Source of the DNA: Ponticaulis sp.
GTDB lineage: Bacteria; Pseudomonadota; Alphaproteobacteria; Caulobacterales; Hyphomonadaceae
Length of the DNA stretch: 19,826 nt
Reading direction: 5' to 3'
NCBI GenBank assembly: GCA_002699325.1
Contig: PABS01000101.1
Coordinates: forward strand, 4,248 to 24,073
The position numbers were made by a program, and so were the translations under genes. Position 1 is the stretch's first letter; every line of letters starts with the position of its first letter. Under the pieces are notes generated by a model. The model was not told the DNA's origin and searched no databases. It was given only the letters and a program-made list of their open reading frames with translations. Shown here piece after piece: positions 7,492 through 15,496 of this stretch.

Positions 7492-8442
7492 ATGGGAATG
7501 CGCCCTGCCATTCTCATCCACGGTCCTACTGCCAGCGGCAAGACCAAAATTTCCCTGGAACTCGCGAAACGTCTGGGTGGCGAAATCGTGAATGCTGATT
7601 CCATGCAGGTCTACAGCGGTTTGCGTGTTCTGACAGCCCGCCCGACAGATGAAGAAATGGCGATCGCGCCGCATCACCTCTTTGGCTACCGTGATCCGGC
7701 AGAGGTCGGTTCGGCAGGTGCATGGCTCCAGGATGCTCGAAAGGTGATCAGAGACATTGAAGCCCGCGACAAAGTGCCGATCATCATTGGTGGCACGGGT
7801 CTGCACCATCTTGCGCTGATCCAGGGTCTTTCCGAAATCCCGCCCATTCCCGAAGACTGTCGGTCTGATGTGAGAGCTTTCGTTCAGAAAGAAGGCGTCT
7901 CAGCCGCTCACGCCAGGCTGATGTCCATCGATCCAAAGACCGCTGAACGTCTTGAGCCAAACGACAGACAGCGAATCACGCGCGCTCTGGAGGTCTGGAC
8001 GGCCACCGGCAAGCCGCTTTCAACCTACCATGAAAGCCGCACGCCGCCTGTTCTGGATGCTGGCGAGTGGCTCGGCGTGGCGCTGACCCCGCCGAGAGAG
8101 CAACTCTATGCGCGGATCGACCGCCGGTTTGCGAGCATGCTGATGGAAGGCGCCATGGATGAAGCTCGCGCCTTGGCGGAGCGGAATCTCGATCCAAGCC
8201 TGCCAGCGATGAAAGCCCACGGCATGCCGTGGCTTCTGGCCTATTTACGCGGCGATATGAGCTCAGACCTTGCCGCCGAATACGCAAAACGTGACACCCG
8301 GCGATATGCCAAGCGCCAGTTCACCTGGATCTCTCATCAGTTCCCATTCTGGCCACGAATTCCTTCGGTTGAGCCCGATGTGCGACGAAAGGTCATTCAT
8401 GCCCTTTTTAAAGAGATTGACGCGGCTTTTTCGAATAGATAA
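7492..8442 (+). CDS. miaA: tRNA dimethylallyltransferase MiaA
   Basis: The 316-residue enzyme transfers a dimethylallyl group to N6 of adenosine 37 in tRNAs reading codons that start with U. Evidence: P-loop GPTASGKT (residues 11-18), the catalytic region NADSMQVYSGLRVLTARP (34-51), GGTGLHHLALIQGLSEIP (about 100-117), and NDRQRITRALEVWTATGKPLS in the middle domain; the C-terminal FTWISHQFPFWPR is also typical. The length matches the family. Two ATGs (7492 and 7498) can serve as start; neither has a strong Shine-Dalgarno sequence. The gene is divergent from serB, and the end of its coding region appears to hold the promoter of the ilv leader. Confidence 0.96.
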   Translation: MGMRPAILIHGPTASGKTKISLELAKRLGGEIVNADSMQVYSGLRVLTARPTDEEMAIAPHHLFGYRDPAEVGSAGAWLQDARKVIRDIEARDKVPIIIGGTGLHHLALIQGLSEIPPIPEDCRSDVRAFVQKEGVSAAHARLMSIDPKTAERLEPNDRQRITRALEVWTATGKPLSTYHESRTPPVLDAGEWLGVALTPPREQLYARIDRRFASMLMEGAMDEARALAERNLDPSLPAMKAHGMPWLLAYLRGDMSSDLAAEYAKRDTRRYAKRQFTWISHQFPFWPRIPSVEPDVRRKVIHALFKEIDAAFSNR

Positions 8443-8443
8443 C
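8417..8443 (+). promoter_or_regulatory. Candidate promoter for the ilv leader, at the 3' end of miaA
   Basis: TTGACG at 8417-8422 is a good -35 match. TAGATA at 8436-8441 (or GATAAC at 8438-8443) is a weak -10 at acceptable spacing. Transcription would start near 8449, about 20 bases before the leader peptide start at 8471. The promoter would be embedded in the last codons of miaA. It is predicted by eye only. Confidence 0.4.
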
Positions 8444-8470
8444 CTCTGAACCGAATTTGAGAGGAATATC

Positions 8471-8518
8471 ATGGGCATGAAGCTCGTAGTGGTAAGAAAG
8501 CGCCTGCCGGTGGAGTGA
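8471..8518 (+). CDS. ilv leader peptide (Leu/Val-rich)
   Basis: A 15-codon frame encodes MGMKLVVVRKRLPVE and stops at TGA 8516-8518. Six of fifteen residues are Leu or Val, including the run LVVV at codons 5-8 (8483-8494). A strong ribosome-binding site, GAGAGG at 8459-8464, stands at ideal distance. It is located between miaA and the acetolactate synthase gene and directly precedes a set of hairpins ending in a terminator. This is the layout of a leader peptide in ribosome-mediated attenuation of branched-chain amino acid genes. No Ile codon is present, so sensing would be of Leu and Val. It is too short to be found by ordinary gene calling. Confidence 0.82.
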   Translation: MGMKLVVVRKRLPVE

Positions 8519-8538
8519 GATCACTTCAGCGCAGGCGC
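8500..8538 (+). promoter_or_regulatory. ilv attenuator pause hairpin (1:2)
   Basis: GCGCCTGC (8500-8507) and GCAGGCGC (8531-8538) are perfect 8-base complements. Between them GGAGTG and CACTTC-type complements (8512-8517 with 8522-8527) extend the hairpin inward. The 5' arm lies within the leader peptide coding region, a few codons after LVVV. A ribosome stalled on the Leu/Val codons would therefore block this hairpin. Confidence 0.7.
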
Positions 8539-8546
8539 GGTTATGC

Positions 8547-8574
8547 AAGGGGCTCACAAGGCCCCTTTTCTTTT
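8547..8574 (+). terminator. ilv attenuator terminator hairpin
   Basis: AAGGGGC (8547-8553) and GCCCCTT (8561-8567) form a perfect 7-base-pair stem with a 7-base loop, followed by a T-rich tract (TTCTTTT to 8574). It sits 28 bases after the leader peptide stop and about 45 bases before the preferred ilvB start. It cannot end miaA usefully without also stopping ilv transcription, so a conditional (attenuation) role is the simplest reading. Confidence 0.82.
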
Positions 8575-8618
8575 GGAAAATTTTCGGGCTGATGAGCCGC
8601 ATAGCAGAGAGTAGGAAA

Positions 8619-10391
8619 ATGGACAGGCAGGACATGACGGACAGTAAAGAACTGACCATGACCGGAGCTGAAATCGTCGTACGCGCACTGCAGGAGCAAG
8701 GCGTGGACACACTTTTCGGATATCCGGGTGGCGCTGTCCTACCTATTTATGATGCGCTGTTCTCAACGCCTGAACTCCGCCACATCCTGGTTCGCCATGA
8801 ACAGGGCGCCGGCCACGCTGCTGAGGGCTATGCGCGCTCTACCGGCAAGCCGGGCGTTTGCCTCGTCACATCCGGCCCAGGCGCGACCAATATGGTCACG
8901 CCGATCGCCGATGCGATGATGGACTCTATTCCGATGGTCGTCATCACAGGTCAGGTTCCGAGCCATCTGATCGGCACAGATGCCTTTCAGGAATGCGACA
9001 CGGTGGGCATTACCCGCTGCTGCGCCAAGCACAACTATCTGGTCCGCGATGTCGATGAACTGGCCCATGTCATTCATGAAGCCTTTCTGATCGCGACAAC
9101 AGGACGCCCTGGCCCTGTTGTCATCGATATTCCAAAGGATATCCAGTTCGCCAAAGGTCGCTATTCCGGCAAGACAGGTCTCCGTCACAAGACGTATCAT
9201 CCGGCATCTGATCCACAGGATATCGCCATTCAGGCGGCGCTCGATCTGATGAGAAATGCACGTCGTCCGGTCTTCTATACTGGCGGTGGTATTATCAATT
9301 CGGGTGATGAAGCGAACGCGCTGCTTCGCGAACTGGTCGCTGAAACAGACTTCCCAATCACTTCGACACTGATGGGCCTCGGCTCCTATCCGGCATCTGG
9401 CAAGAACTGGCTCGGCATGGTCGGTATGCACGGCGCTTATGAAGCTAATCATGCCATGCATGATTGCGACGTGATGATTTGTCTTGGTGCTCGCTTTGAT
9501 GACCGCGTCACCGGTCGACTCGACGCATTTGCGCCGCATTCCAAGAAAATCCATGTTGATATCGACCCATCCTCCATCAACAAGACGGTCCGTGTCGACG
9601 TTCCCATCATTGCGGATGCCGGTCTTGCAATCAAGGCGCTTCTGGAAGGCTGGCGCGAGCAACAGCATCCGCGCAGCGACCTGTCTGAGTGGTGGTCGCA
9701 GATTGAGGAGTGGCGCTCGAAGAAGGGCTTCTCCTATCAGAAGCTGGAAGACCAGATTAAGCCGCAACACGCAATTGAGCGGCTGTATGAGCTGACCAAA
9801 GACCGCAACACCTACATCACGACGGAAGTCGGCCAGCACCAGATGTGGGCGGCGCAGCACTATCACTTTGATGAGCCCAATCGCTGGATGACCTCAGGGG
9901 GCCTCGGGACCATGGGCTACGGCCTTCCGGCTGCCCTCGGTGTTCAGGCCGCCCACCCGGATGCGCTCGTCATCGACATCGCAGGCGAAGCCTCGATCCA
10001 GATGTGCATGCAGGAAATGTCCACAGCCATACAGCATGGCTTGCCGATCAAGATTTTCATCCTGAACAATGAGTGGATGGGGATGGTTCGCCAGTGGCAA
10101 CAATTGCTTCACGGCGAGCGCTACTCACATTCTTACAGCGATAGCCTGCCCGATTTTGTGGCACTCGCCAAAGCATATGGCGGTCATGGCATTCAATGTA
10201 AGACTCCGGGCGATCTGGATGCTGCCATTATGGAAATGATCGAGTATGACGGCCCCGTCCTTTTCGACTGCCTGGTCACCAAGGATGAAAACTGCTTCCC
10301 GATGATCCCATCAGGCGCAGCCCATAACGATATGATCCTCGGTGAAATCACCGGTAATGAAATCGATGAAGCCGGCAAAGTTCTGGTCTGA
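8619..10391 (+). CDS. ilvB: Acetolactate synthase large (catalytic) subunit
   Basis: The thiamine-diphosphate enzyme condenses two pyruvates to acetolactate, or pyruvate and 2-oxobutyrate to acetohydroxybutyrate. About 590 residues. The N-terminal domain has GYPGGAVLPIYDALF and RHEQGAGHAAEGYAR with catalytic Glu61. The FAD-binding middle domain and the C-terminal domain follow, the latter with GEAS at about 456-459, then NNEWMGMVRQWQQLLHGERYSHSYS. GEAS stands in place of the GDGS of enterobacterial enzymes; from memory this is usual in alphaproteobacteria. Three in-frame ATGs (8592, 8619, 8634) are possible. 8619 is preferred because of the purine-rich GAGAGTAGGA before it, but 8634 is also credible. 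The gene is preceded by the attenuator and followed after 35 bases by ilvN. In some genomes the same protein is called IlvI or IlvG. Confidence 0.95.
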   Translation: MDRQDMTDSKELTMTGAEIVVRALQEQGVDTLFGYPGGAVLPIYDALFSTPELRHILVRHEQGAGHAAEGYARSTGKPGVCLVTSGPGATNMVTPIADAMMDSIPMVVITGQVPSHLIGTDAFQECDTVGITRCCAKHNYLVRDVDELAHVIHEAFLIATTGRPGPVVIDIPKDIQFAKGRYSGKTGLRHKTYHPASDPQDIAIQAALDLMRNARRPVFYTGGGIINSGDEANALLRELVAETDFPITSTLMGLGSYPASGKNWLGMVGMHGAYEANHAMHDCDVMICLGARFDDRVTGRLDAFAPHSKKIHVDIDPSSINKTVRVDVPIIADAGLAIKALLEGWREQQHPRSDLSEWWSQIEEWRSKKGFSYQKLEDQIKPQHAIERLYELTKDRNTYITTEVGQHQMWAAQHYHFDEPNRWMTSGGLGTMGYGLPAALGVQAAHPDALVIDIAGEASIQMCMQEMSTAIQHGLPIKIFILNNEWMGMVRQWQQLLHGERYSHSYSDSLPDFVALAKAYGGHGIQCKTPGDLDAAIMEMIEYDGPVLFDCLVTKDENCFPMIPSGAAHNDMILGEITGNEIDEAGKVLV

Positions 10392-10426
10392 TCGGCACTG
10401 GTATAGAGTTCAAATAAACAGTCGGG

Positions 10427-11002
10427 ATGCCCCAAGTGAGCACATCTACATCTGATCCATCGCCGCAGAGTGCATATTTCATCGACGACAGCGCTGATGA
10501 TACCGTCGTCCGCCGGACGCTCGCCGCGATTGTTGACAACGAACCGGGCGTGCTTGCGCGCGTGGTCGGCCTGTTCTCAGCACGTGGCTATAACATTGAA
10601 AGCCTGACGGTGGCTGAGGTTGATCGACGTCAGCACCAATCACGCATCACGATCGTGACCTCAGGCACGGTGCAGATTATCGCGCAGATCAAGGCGCAAC
10701 TTGAACGGCTCGTGCCCGTGGCACGGGTGGTCGATATCACCACCTCGCCTGCTGGTCTGGAACGCGAACTTGCCCTCATCAAGGTCAAAGCGCCCACCGG
10801 CTCTGACGAGCGCGTTGAGGCGATGCGGCTGTCTGATATCTTTCGCGCGCGCGTGCTCGATGTGACCCTGGAGAGCTTCATTTTCGAAATCACGGGCGGA
10901 TCCAACAAGATCGACCAGTTCATCGAGCTCATGGAGCCCCTCGGCCTGATTCAGGTCTCCCGAACCGGCGTGCTGAGCATTCAGCGCGGCCTTCCAGAGT
11001 AA
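10427..11002 (+). CDS. ilvN: Acetolactate synthase small (regulatory) subunit
   Basis: The 191-residue product has an ACT domain at about 31-105 (RTLAAIVDNEPGVLARVVGL, then GYNIESLTVAEVD) and the C-terminal ALS_ss domain (about 110-187, with LMEPLGLIQVSRTGVLSIQRG). The small subunit activates the catalytic subunit and carries valine feedback inhibition. The first 25 residues are a polar extension without family match. The gene lies 35 bases after ilvB, so co-transcription under the attenuator is expected. The length is longer than the classic IlvN of about 95 residues and matches the IlvH type, so ilvH is an equally valid symbol. Confidence 0.95.
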   Translation: MPQVSTSTSDPSPQSAYFIDDSADDTVVRRTLAAIVDNEPGVLARVVGLFSARGYNIESLTVAEVDRRQHQSRITIVTSGTVQIIAQIKAQLERLVPVARVVDITTSPAGLERELALIKVKAPTGSDERVEAMRLSDIFRARVLDVTLESFIFEITGGSNKIDQFIELMEPLGLIQVSRTGVLSIQRGLPE

Positions 11003-12103
<1,101 letters not shown>

Positions 12104-12112
12104 ACACAGAGT

Positions 12113-12156
12113 TTGCGCACCTGAACCCGTTCAGGTGCGCAATTGCGTTTCTTTCT
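12113..12156 (+). terminator. Intrinsic terminator after ilvC
   Basis: TTGCGCACCTGAA (12113-12125) and TTCAGGTGCGCAA (12130-12142) form a perfect 13-base-pair stem with tetraloop CCCG, starting nine bases after the ilvC stop. A T-rich but interrupted tract (TTGCGTTTCTTTC) follows. The stem is very stable, so it is probably the end of the ilv transcript. Confidence 0.78.
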
Positions 12157-12219
12157 GGTATTTCTTTCGCCCAAAGCGTGAATCTGGTTTCGGTATGACA
12201 CGGGCCGTTTATGCTTTAT

Positions 12220-12231
12220 ATCAAATTTGAT
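12220..12231. promoter_or_regulatory. Perfect 12-base palindrome upstream of the DUF3617-like pair
   Basis: ATCAAATTTGAT is a perfect palindrome 20 bases before the ATG at 12252. It abuts TATGCTTTATA, which could serve as a -10 region. The location and symmetry suit a dimeric regulator binding site. No regulator gene is adjacent. Confidence 0.4.
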
Positions 12232-12251
12232 GTTTCTGGGTGGGGGGTCAC

Positions 12252-12698
12252 ATGAAAGTCTATACGCAGGTTCGGTTTGCGATTATCGCGGCCACGTTTG
12301 TCACGTCAGCTCCGGCAGTTCTGGCGGCTGACTATCAGCTTTCTCCTGGCAAATGGCAGCTTTCCGACGGTCTGCAGCTCGGCAATGGCGGGACGCCTTC
12401 TCAGGTCCGGACTTTCTGCATTGAACGTGGCGATTCTCAGGTGACTGAGTCCTGGTTTGCCGAATTTGCAAAACCTGACAACGACTGTACGGCCAATGTG
12501 ACATCAGCTGTCAGCGGTACGGTTGAGTTTGACCTCAGCTGCCCAAACCCGAACGGCCCGTTGGAAGGCCCGTCCAAAGTCACAGTCAGTCAGGACTCAT
12601 TTAGTGTGAACAGCGATCTTGCACTTGATCTTGGCGGCGTGCCCTTCCCGATGCGGCGCAGCCTTTCAGCACGTCATATCTCCGGCAATTGCCGGTAA
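12252..12698 (+). CDS. Secreted DUF3617-like protein, copy 1
   Basis: The 148-residue product has a signal peptide (MKVYTQVRFAIIAATFVTSA, cleaved near AVLAA-DY). The mature protein starts with the SPGKWQLS motif resembling the 'PGxW' start of DUF3617 and carries four cysteines at 56, 79, 97 and 147, likely two disulphides in the periplasm. ATG 12252 is chosen because GGGGGG lies just upstream; an in-frame GTG at 12240 would run into that site. A similar gene follows at 12820. The function of the family is unknown. The match is by pattern only. Confidence 0.68.
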   Translation: MKVYTQVRFAIIAATFVTSAPAVLAADYQLSPGKWQLSDGLQLGNGGTPSQVRTFCIERGDSQVTESWFAEFAKPDNDCTANVTSAVSGTVEFDLSCPNPNGPLEGPSKVTVSQDSFSVNSDLALDLGGVPFPMRRSLSARHISGNCR

Positions 12699-12759
12699 TC
12701 CTGCCGCAAACTTTGCTGGCTCTCGCCGCGCGAGTGTTTTCTGGCTCATTTGTCATGTG

Positions 12760-12779
12760 TTGGACTTGGAAATGTCCAA
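12760..12779. repeat. Inverted repeat between the two DUF3617-like genes
   Basis: TTGGAC (12760-12765) and GTCCAA (12774-12779) flank an 8-base spacer. It lies 40 bases before the second gene of the pair. It may be a small hairpin or a -35/operator overlap; no convincing -10 follows at the expected spacing. Confidence 0.22.
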
Positions 12780-12819
12780 TTCTGGAGGTCTGATTGGCGT
12801 TCAGGCAGGAGTCTAGAAA

Positions 12820-13257
12820 ATGCGTGGCAAACTTTCTTATTTCGGTTGTGCAGTCGCACTCGCTTTCGTGAGCGGAAACGCCAGCGCGAACGAGGCGGGG
12901 GAAATTGATGTTGAGCCAGGCCTGTACAACTGGTCCCATACGACGACTCTTGCCGGCCAATCCTTCAGCGAAGAAAACACTGAATGCCTCCCGCCAGAGA
13001 AGGCGCGTTTTTCCTTGCAGGACATCGCTGATGAGATCGGTCAGGGATGTTCCATGTCGGACATAATCCCTCATGAAGACGGCTATCTGTTCCAGCTCAG
13101 TTGCACGGGAATTTATTCGGGAAAAGCCGACGGTCAGATCACCAAATATTCAGCTGACAGCATTGGTATGACAGCTGTTGGCAAGGTCACGCTCGGCCAG
13201 CTGGAAGCTGACTTCGAATTTGACTCTAAAGCTCAGAAAGTCGGCGACTGCGGATAG
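12820..13257 (+). CDS. Secreted DUF3617-like protein, copy 2
   Basis: The 145-residue product has a signal peptide (MRGKLSYFGCAVALAFVSGN, cleaved near ASA-NEAG). The mature part begins IDVEPGLYNWSHTTTLAG, the DUF3617 'PGLW...' start. It then shows TECLPPEKA (Cys56), GCSMSD (Cys77), LSCTGIYSG (Cys95) and Cys144. AGGAG stands before the ATG. The four mature-domain cysteines have nearly the same spacing as in the preceding gene, so the two look like diverged tandem duplicates in one transcript with a 121-base gap. It converges with the DMT transporter gene; only 23 bases separate the stops. Function unknown. Confidence 0.75.
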   Translation: MRGKLSYFGCAVALAFVSGNASANEAGEIDVEPGLYNWSHTTTLAGQSFSEENTECLPPEKARFSLQDIADEIGQGCSMSDIIPHEDGYLFQLSCTGIYSGKADGQITKYSADSIGMTAVGKVTLGQLEADFEFDSKAQKVGDCG

Positions 13258-13280
13258 GATAACCTCTTCTGGTTTGGCGA

Positions 13281-14213
13281 TCAGGCATCTCTGTCCGATC
13301 GTCTGAAGACCTTGAGAAAGCGCACGCCATAGCGACGCACACCGGGCCCTGAGAAGGATACGATCGCGCATGCAAGCACGATAATGGCTGCGCCAAGCCA
13401 GAATAGACCGCTAGGCAATTCCCGAAATACAAGCCATCCAATAATGGCGCTCCAGAGCAGCGCCGTGTATTCCATCGGCGCGAGGCGCTGCGCTGGGGCA
13501 CGGGCATAGGCCAGCGACATCAGAAGCCAGATCAATGTGCCGAGCACACCCAGGAAGATAAGATAGGGCATGTCAGACATCACAACGCCCTGTCCCATCA
13601 CCAAGGCCGGACCAATCATATAAAGCGCTGGAAACAGATTGGCGTAGAAGGCCACCAGAAAGGCCCCGTCCTTCGCCGCCCTCACCCTGAGGAGCACGAG
13701 CGACACGGCATAGAACAGCGCTGCAGAGATCACAGCGACCAGACCAATCCAGTCATCGGCGGTCAGCCCGTCGAAGAACTCTGCGCCAACGAAGCTGACA
13801 ACAACGCCTGCAAAACCCACAAGCGCAGCAAGACCGGCCAGCATGCTCGGCCGCTCAGACAGAACCAGCCAGGCGACAGGGGTGATCCACAATACCGATG
13901 TGAAGCCCATCACCGTCACCGTGGCGAGTTCGAGTTTGCTGAGAGAGAAGAAAAAGCAACTGGACGCAATCAGGTGCACCAGGCCCCGCAGGGCGTGGAG
14001 ACGCGTTGCAGACCATCCTGGCAGGCGTCGACCGCTAGCGAAATAAAGAACACCAACGAGAACGGCACCGATCAAAAATCGCCAGAAGACCAGCGAATAC
14101 AGATCAACGAATCCGTTGATATGCTTCACAGACGCGTCCATCAGAACGCCACAGAAAACCGCGCCCGCAGCAATAACGGTCGGTGGAACACTCCAAGCTC
14201 GATCTGTGCTCAC
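13281..14213 (-). CDS. DMT superfamily (EamA) transporter
   Basis: The 310-residue inner-membrane protein has about ten hydrophobic helices in two EamA halves, with the first half ending around PVAWLVLSERPS and the second containing MEYTALLWSAIIGWLVFRELPS. The E-R/R-E at the end of helix 4 and helix 9 (LSERPS, FRELPS) is typical of EamA repeats. Members export or import small metabolites; the substrate cannot be told. I chose the GTG start at 14213 because a very strong purine-rich site (GGGGGGAGGC) lies immediately upstream. ATG starts at 14261 and 14354 would add a non-membrane extension and, for the latter, overlap the divergent SDR gene. Confidence 0.88.
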   Translation of the reverse strand: MSTDRAWSVPPTVIAAGAVFCGVLMDASVKHINGFVDLYSLVFWRFLIGAVLVGVLYFASGRRLPGWSATRLHALRGLVHLIASSCFFFSLSKLELATVTVMGFTSVLWITPVAWLVLSERPSMLAGLAALVGFAGVVVSFVGAEFFDGLTADDWIGLVAVISAALFYAVSLVLLRVRAAKDGAFLVAFYANLFPALYMIGPALVMGQGVVMSDMPYLIFLGVLGTLIWLLMSLAYARAPAQRLAPMEYTALLWSAIIGWLVFRELPSGLFWLGAAIIVLACAIVSFSGPGVRRYGVRFLKVFRRSDRDA

Positions 14214-14323
14214 GCCTCCCCCCCTTGCCCAGTTCGTTTTTTTTATGGTGCATGCATACATCGACGGATGCTGGACGCTTTCGGATTCGTTGCTAGTGTT
14301 TTCTACTGAGGGAGAAAACGCCA

Positions 14324-15298
14324 ATGATAAATCCGGACCAACACAAAATCCCAACAGGAATTGATCCGCATAAGACTGCGTCCGAGCTGATCGAAGGAAT
14401 CAACCTGTCTGGCAAAAACGCCATTGTCACAGGCGGATATTCTGGCATTGGCGTCGAAACGGTTCGCGCGCTGGCGGCAGCTGGCGCTCGGGTTACGGTT
14501 CCGGCGAGAAACCAGGACAAAGCGCGCAAGAATCTCACCAATGTTAAAGGTGAGATCGAGATTGCCAACATGGACCTTGTCGATCTCGCTTCAGTTCGGA
14601 AATTCGCAGAAGGTTATTGCGAGAATGACGCTGAACTTCATCTGCTGATCAACAATGCCGGGATTATGGCGTGCCCGATGGACCATACGCCGGCAGGTTG
14701 GGAGAGCCAGTTCGGCGTGAACCATCTTGGCCATATGGCGCTCACGCTCGGGCTACTGCCAGCCCTCAGAAGAGCCAAGGGCGCGCGCGTGGTGTGTCTG
14801 TCCTCAACCGGGCACGCGATAGGCGGCATTCACTGGGATGACCCGCACTTTCAGTCTCATGACTATGACAAATGGCAGGCATATGGGCAGTCCAAGACAG
14901 CCAATGCCCTGTTCGCGGTCGGCCTTGACACCCGCGAAAAAACGAATGGTATCCGCGCTTTTGCAGTTCATCCAGGCGGTATCATGACCGACCTTCAGCG
15001 ACATCTCAGCGTGGACGAGATGGCCGCACTTGGCTGGCTCGACGAAGACGGAAACCTATCAGAACGCGCCAGGAGCATGTTCAAGTCACCTGCCGCAGGC
15101 GCAGCAACTTCCGTGTTCGCTGCGACCTCCCCTCTTCTCAACGGCAAGGGCGGGCTATATTGTGAAGACAGCGATATCGCCAATCTCGCCGATGAGGACT
15201 CGCCACGTTATCGCGATGTGAGAGATTATGCGGTTGATACCGATAATGCTGACAGGCTTTGGGATATGAGTATCAAAATGCTGAAGGACGCCGCCTGA
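14324..15298 (+). CDS. SDR family oxidoreductase (retinol dehydrogenase/WWOX-like)
   Basis: The 324-residue short-chain dehydrogenase has cofactor motif TGGYSGIG (36-43), NNAG (110-113), Asn134 in GVNHLGH, and the catalytic Ser161, Tyr187 and Lys191 (SSTGH, then YGQSK). The basic Arg62 after the second strand (PARNQDK) suggests NADP(H) preference. A roughly 30-residue N-terminal extension (with DPHKTASELIEG) and the long C-terminal part place it with the retinol-dehydrogenase-like SDRs often annotated simply as oxidoreductase. The substrate is unknown. GAGGGAGAAAA precedes the ATG. It is divergent from the transporter and is followed after only three bases by the DUF4169 gene, so the two are probably co-transcribed. 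Confidence 0.9.
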   Translation: MINPDQHKIPTGIDPHKTASELIEGINLSGKNAIVTGGYSGIGVETVRALAAAGARVTVPARNQDKARKNLTNVKGEIEIANMDLVDLASVRKFAEGYCENDAELHLLINNAGIMACPMDHTPAGWESQFGVNHLGHMALTLGLLPALRRAKGARVVCLSSTGHAIGGIHWDDPHFQSHDYDKWQAYGQSKTANALFAVGLDTREKTNGIRAFAVHPGGIMTDLQRHLSVDEMAALGWLDEDGNLSERARSMFKSPAAGAATSVFAATSPLLNGKGGLYCEDSDIANLADEDSPRYRDVRDYAVDTDNADRLWDMSIKMLKDAA

Positions 15299-15301
15299 GC
15301 A

Positions 15302-15496
15302 ATGGCCGATATCGTCAATCTGCGTCAGTTCCGAAAACGGAAGCTCCGCGAGGAGAAGGCCGACACGGCCAATACAGCGAGAGCACAGTCTGGCCGCACT
15401 AAAGCCGAAAAGACCAGAGCCTTGAAAGAAACCGAGCTTCAGTCCCGACAATTGGATGGCGCCCGGTTGCGATCTTCCGACGAAACTTCGGATTAA
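15302..15496 (+). CDS. DUF4169 family small basic protein
   Basis: The 64-residue, highly charged protein begins MADIVNLRQFRKRKLREEK and contains GRTKAEKTRALKETE and LDGARLR, the recognisable DUF4169 pattern in alphaproteobacteria. It is predicted to be largely helical and cytoplasmic; function unknown. It starts three bases after the SDR stop. Its TAA stop overlaps the TAA stop of the convergent gene in the sequence TTAA (15493-15496). Confidence 0.82.
   Translation: MADIVNLRQFRKRKLREEKADTANTARAQSGRTKAEKTRALKETELQSRQLDGARLRSSDETSD

Noticed and set aside
8763..9866. Minus-strand open frame of 367 codons opposite ilvB
   Set aside because: It is the shadow of the acetolactate synthase gene, with no family match and no ribosome-binding site.
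14214..14245. C-run and T-run (CCCCCCC and TTTTTTTT) as a possible terminator
   Set aside because: There is no stem before the T-run. Read on the minus strand, the C-run is the strong GGGGGGAGGC ribosome-binding site of the transporter gene.
14214..14354. N-terminal extension of the DMT transporter to ATG 14354
   Set aside because: It would overlap the divergent SDR gene, add a non-membrane tail and bypass the best ribosome-binding site.
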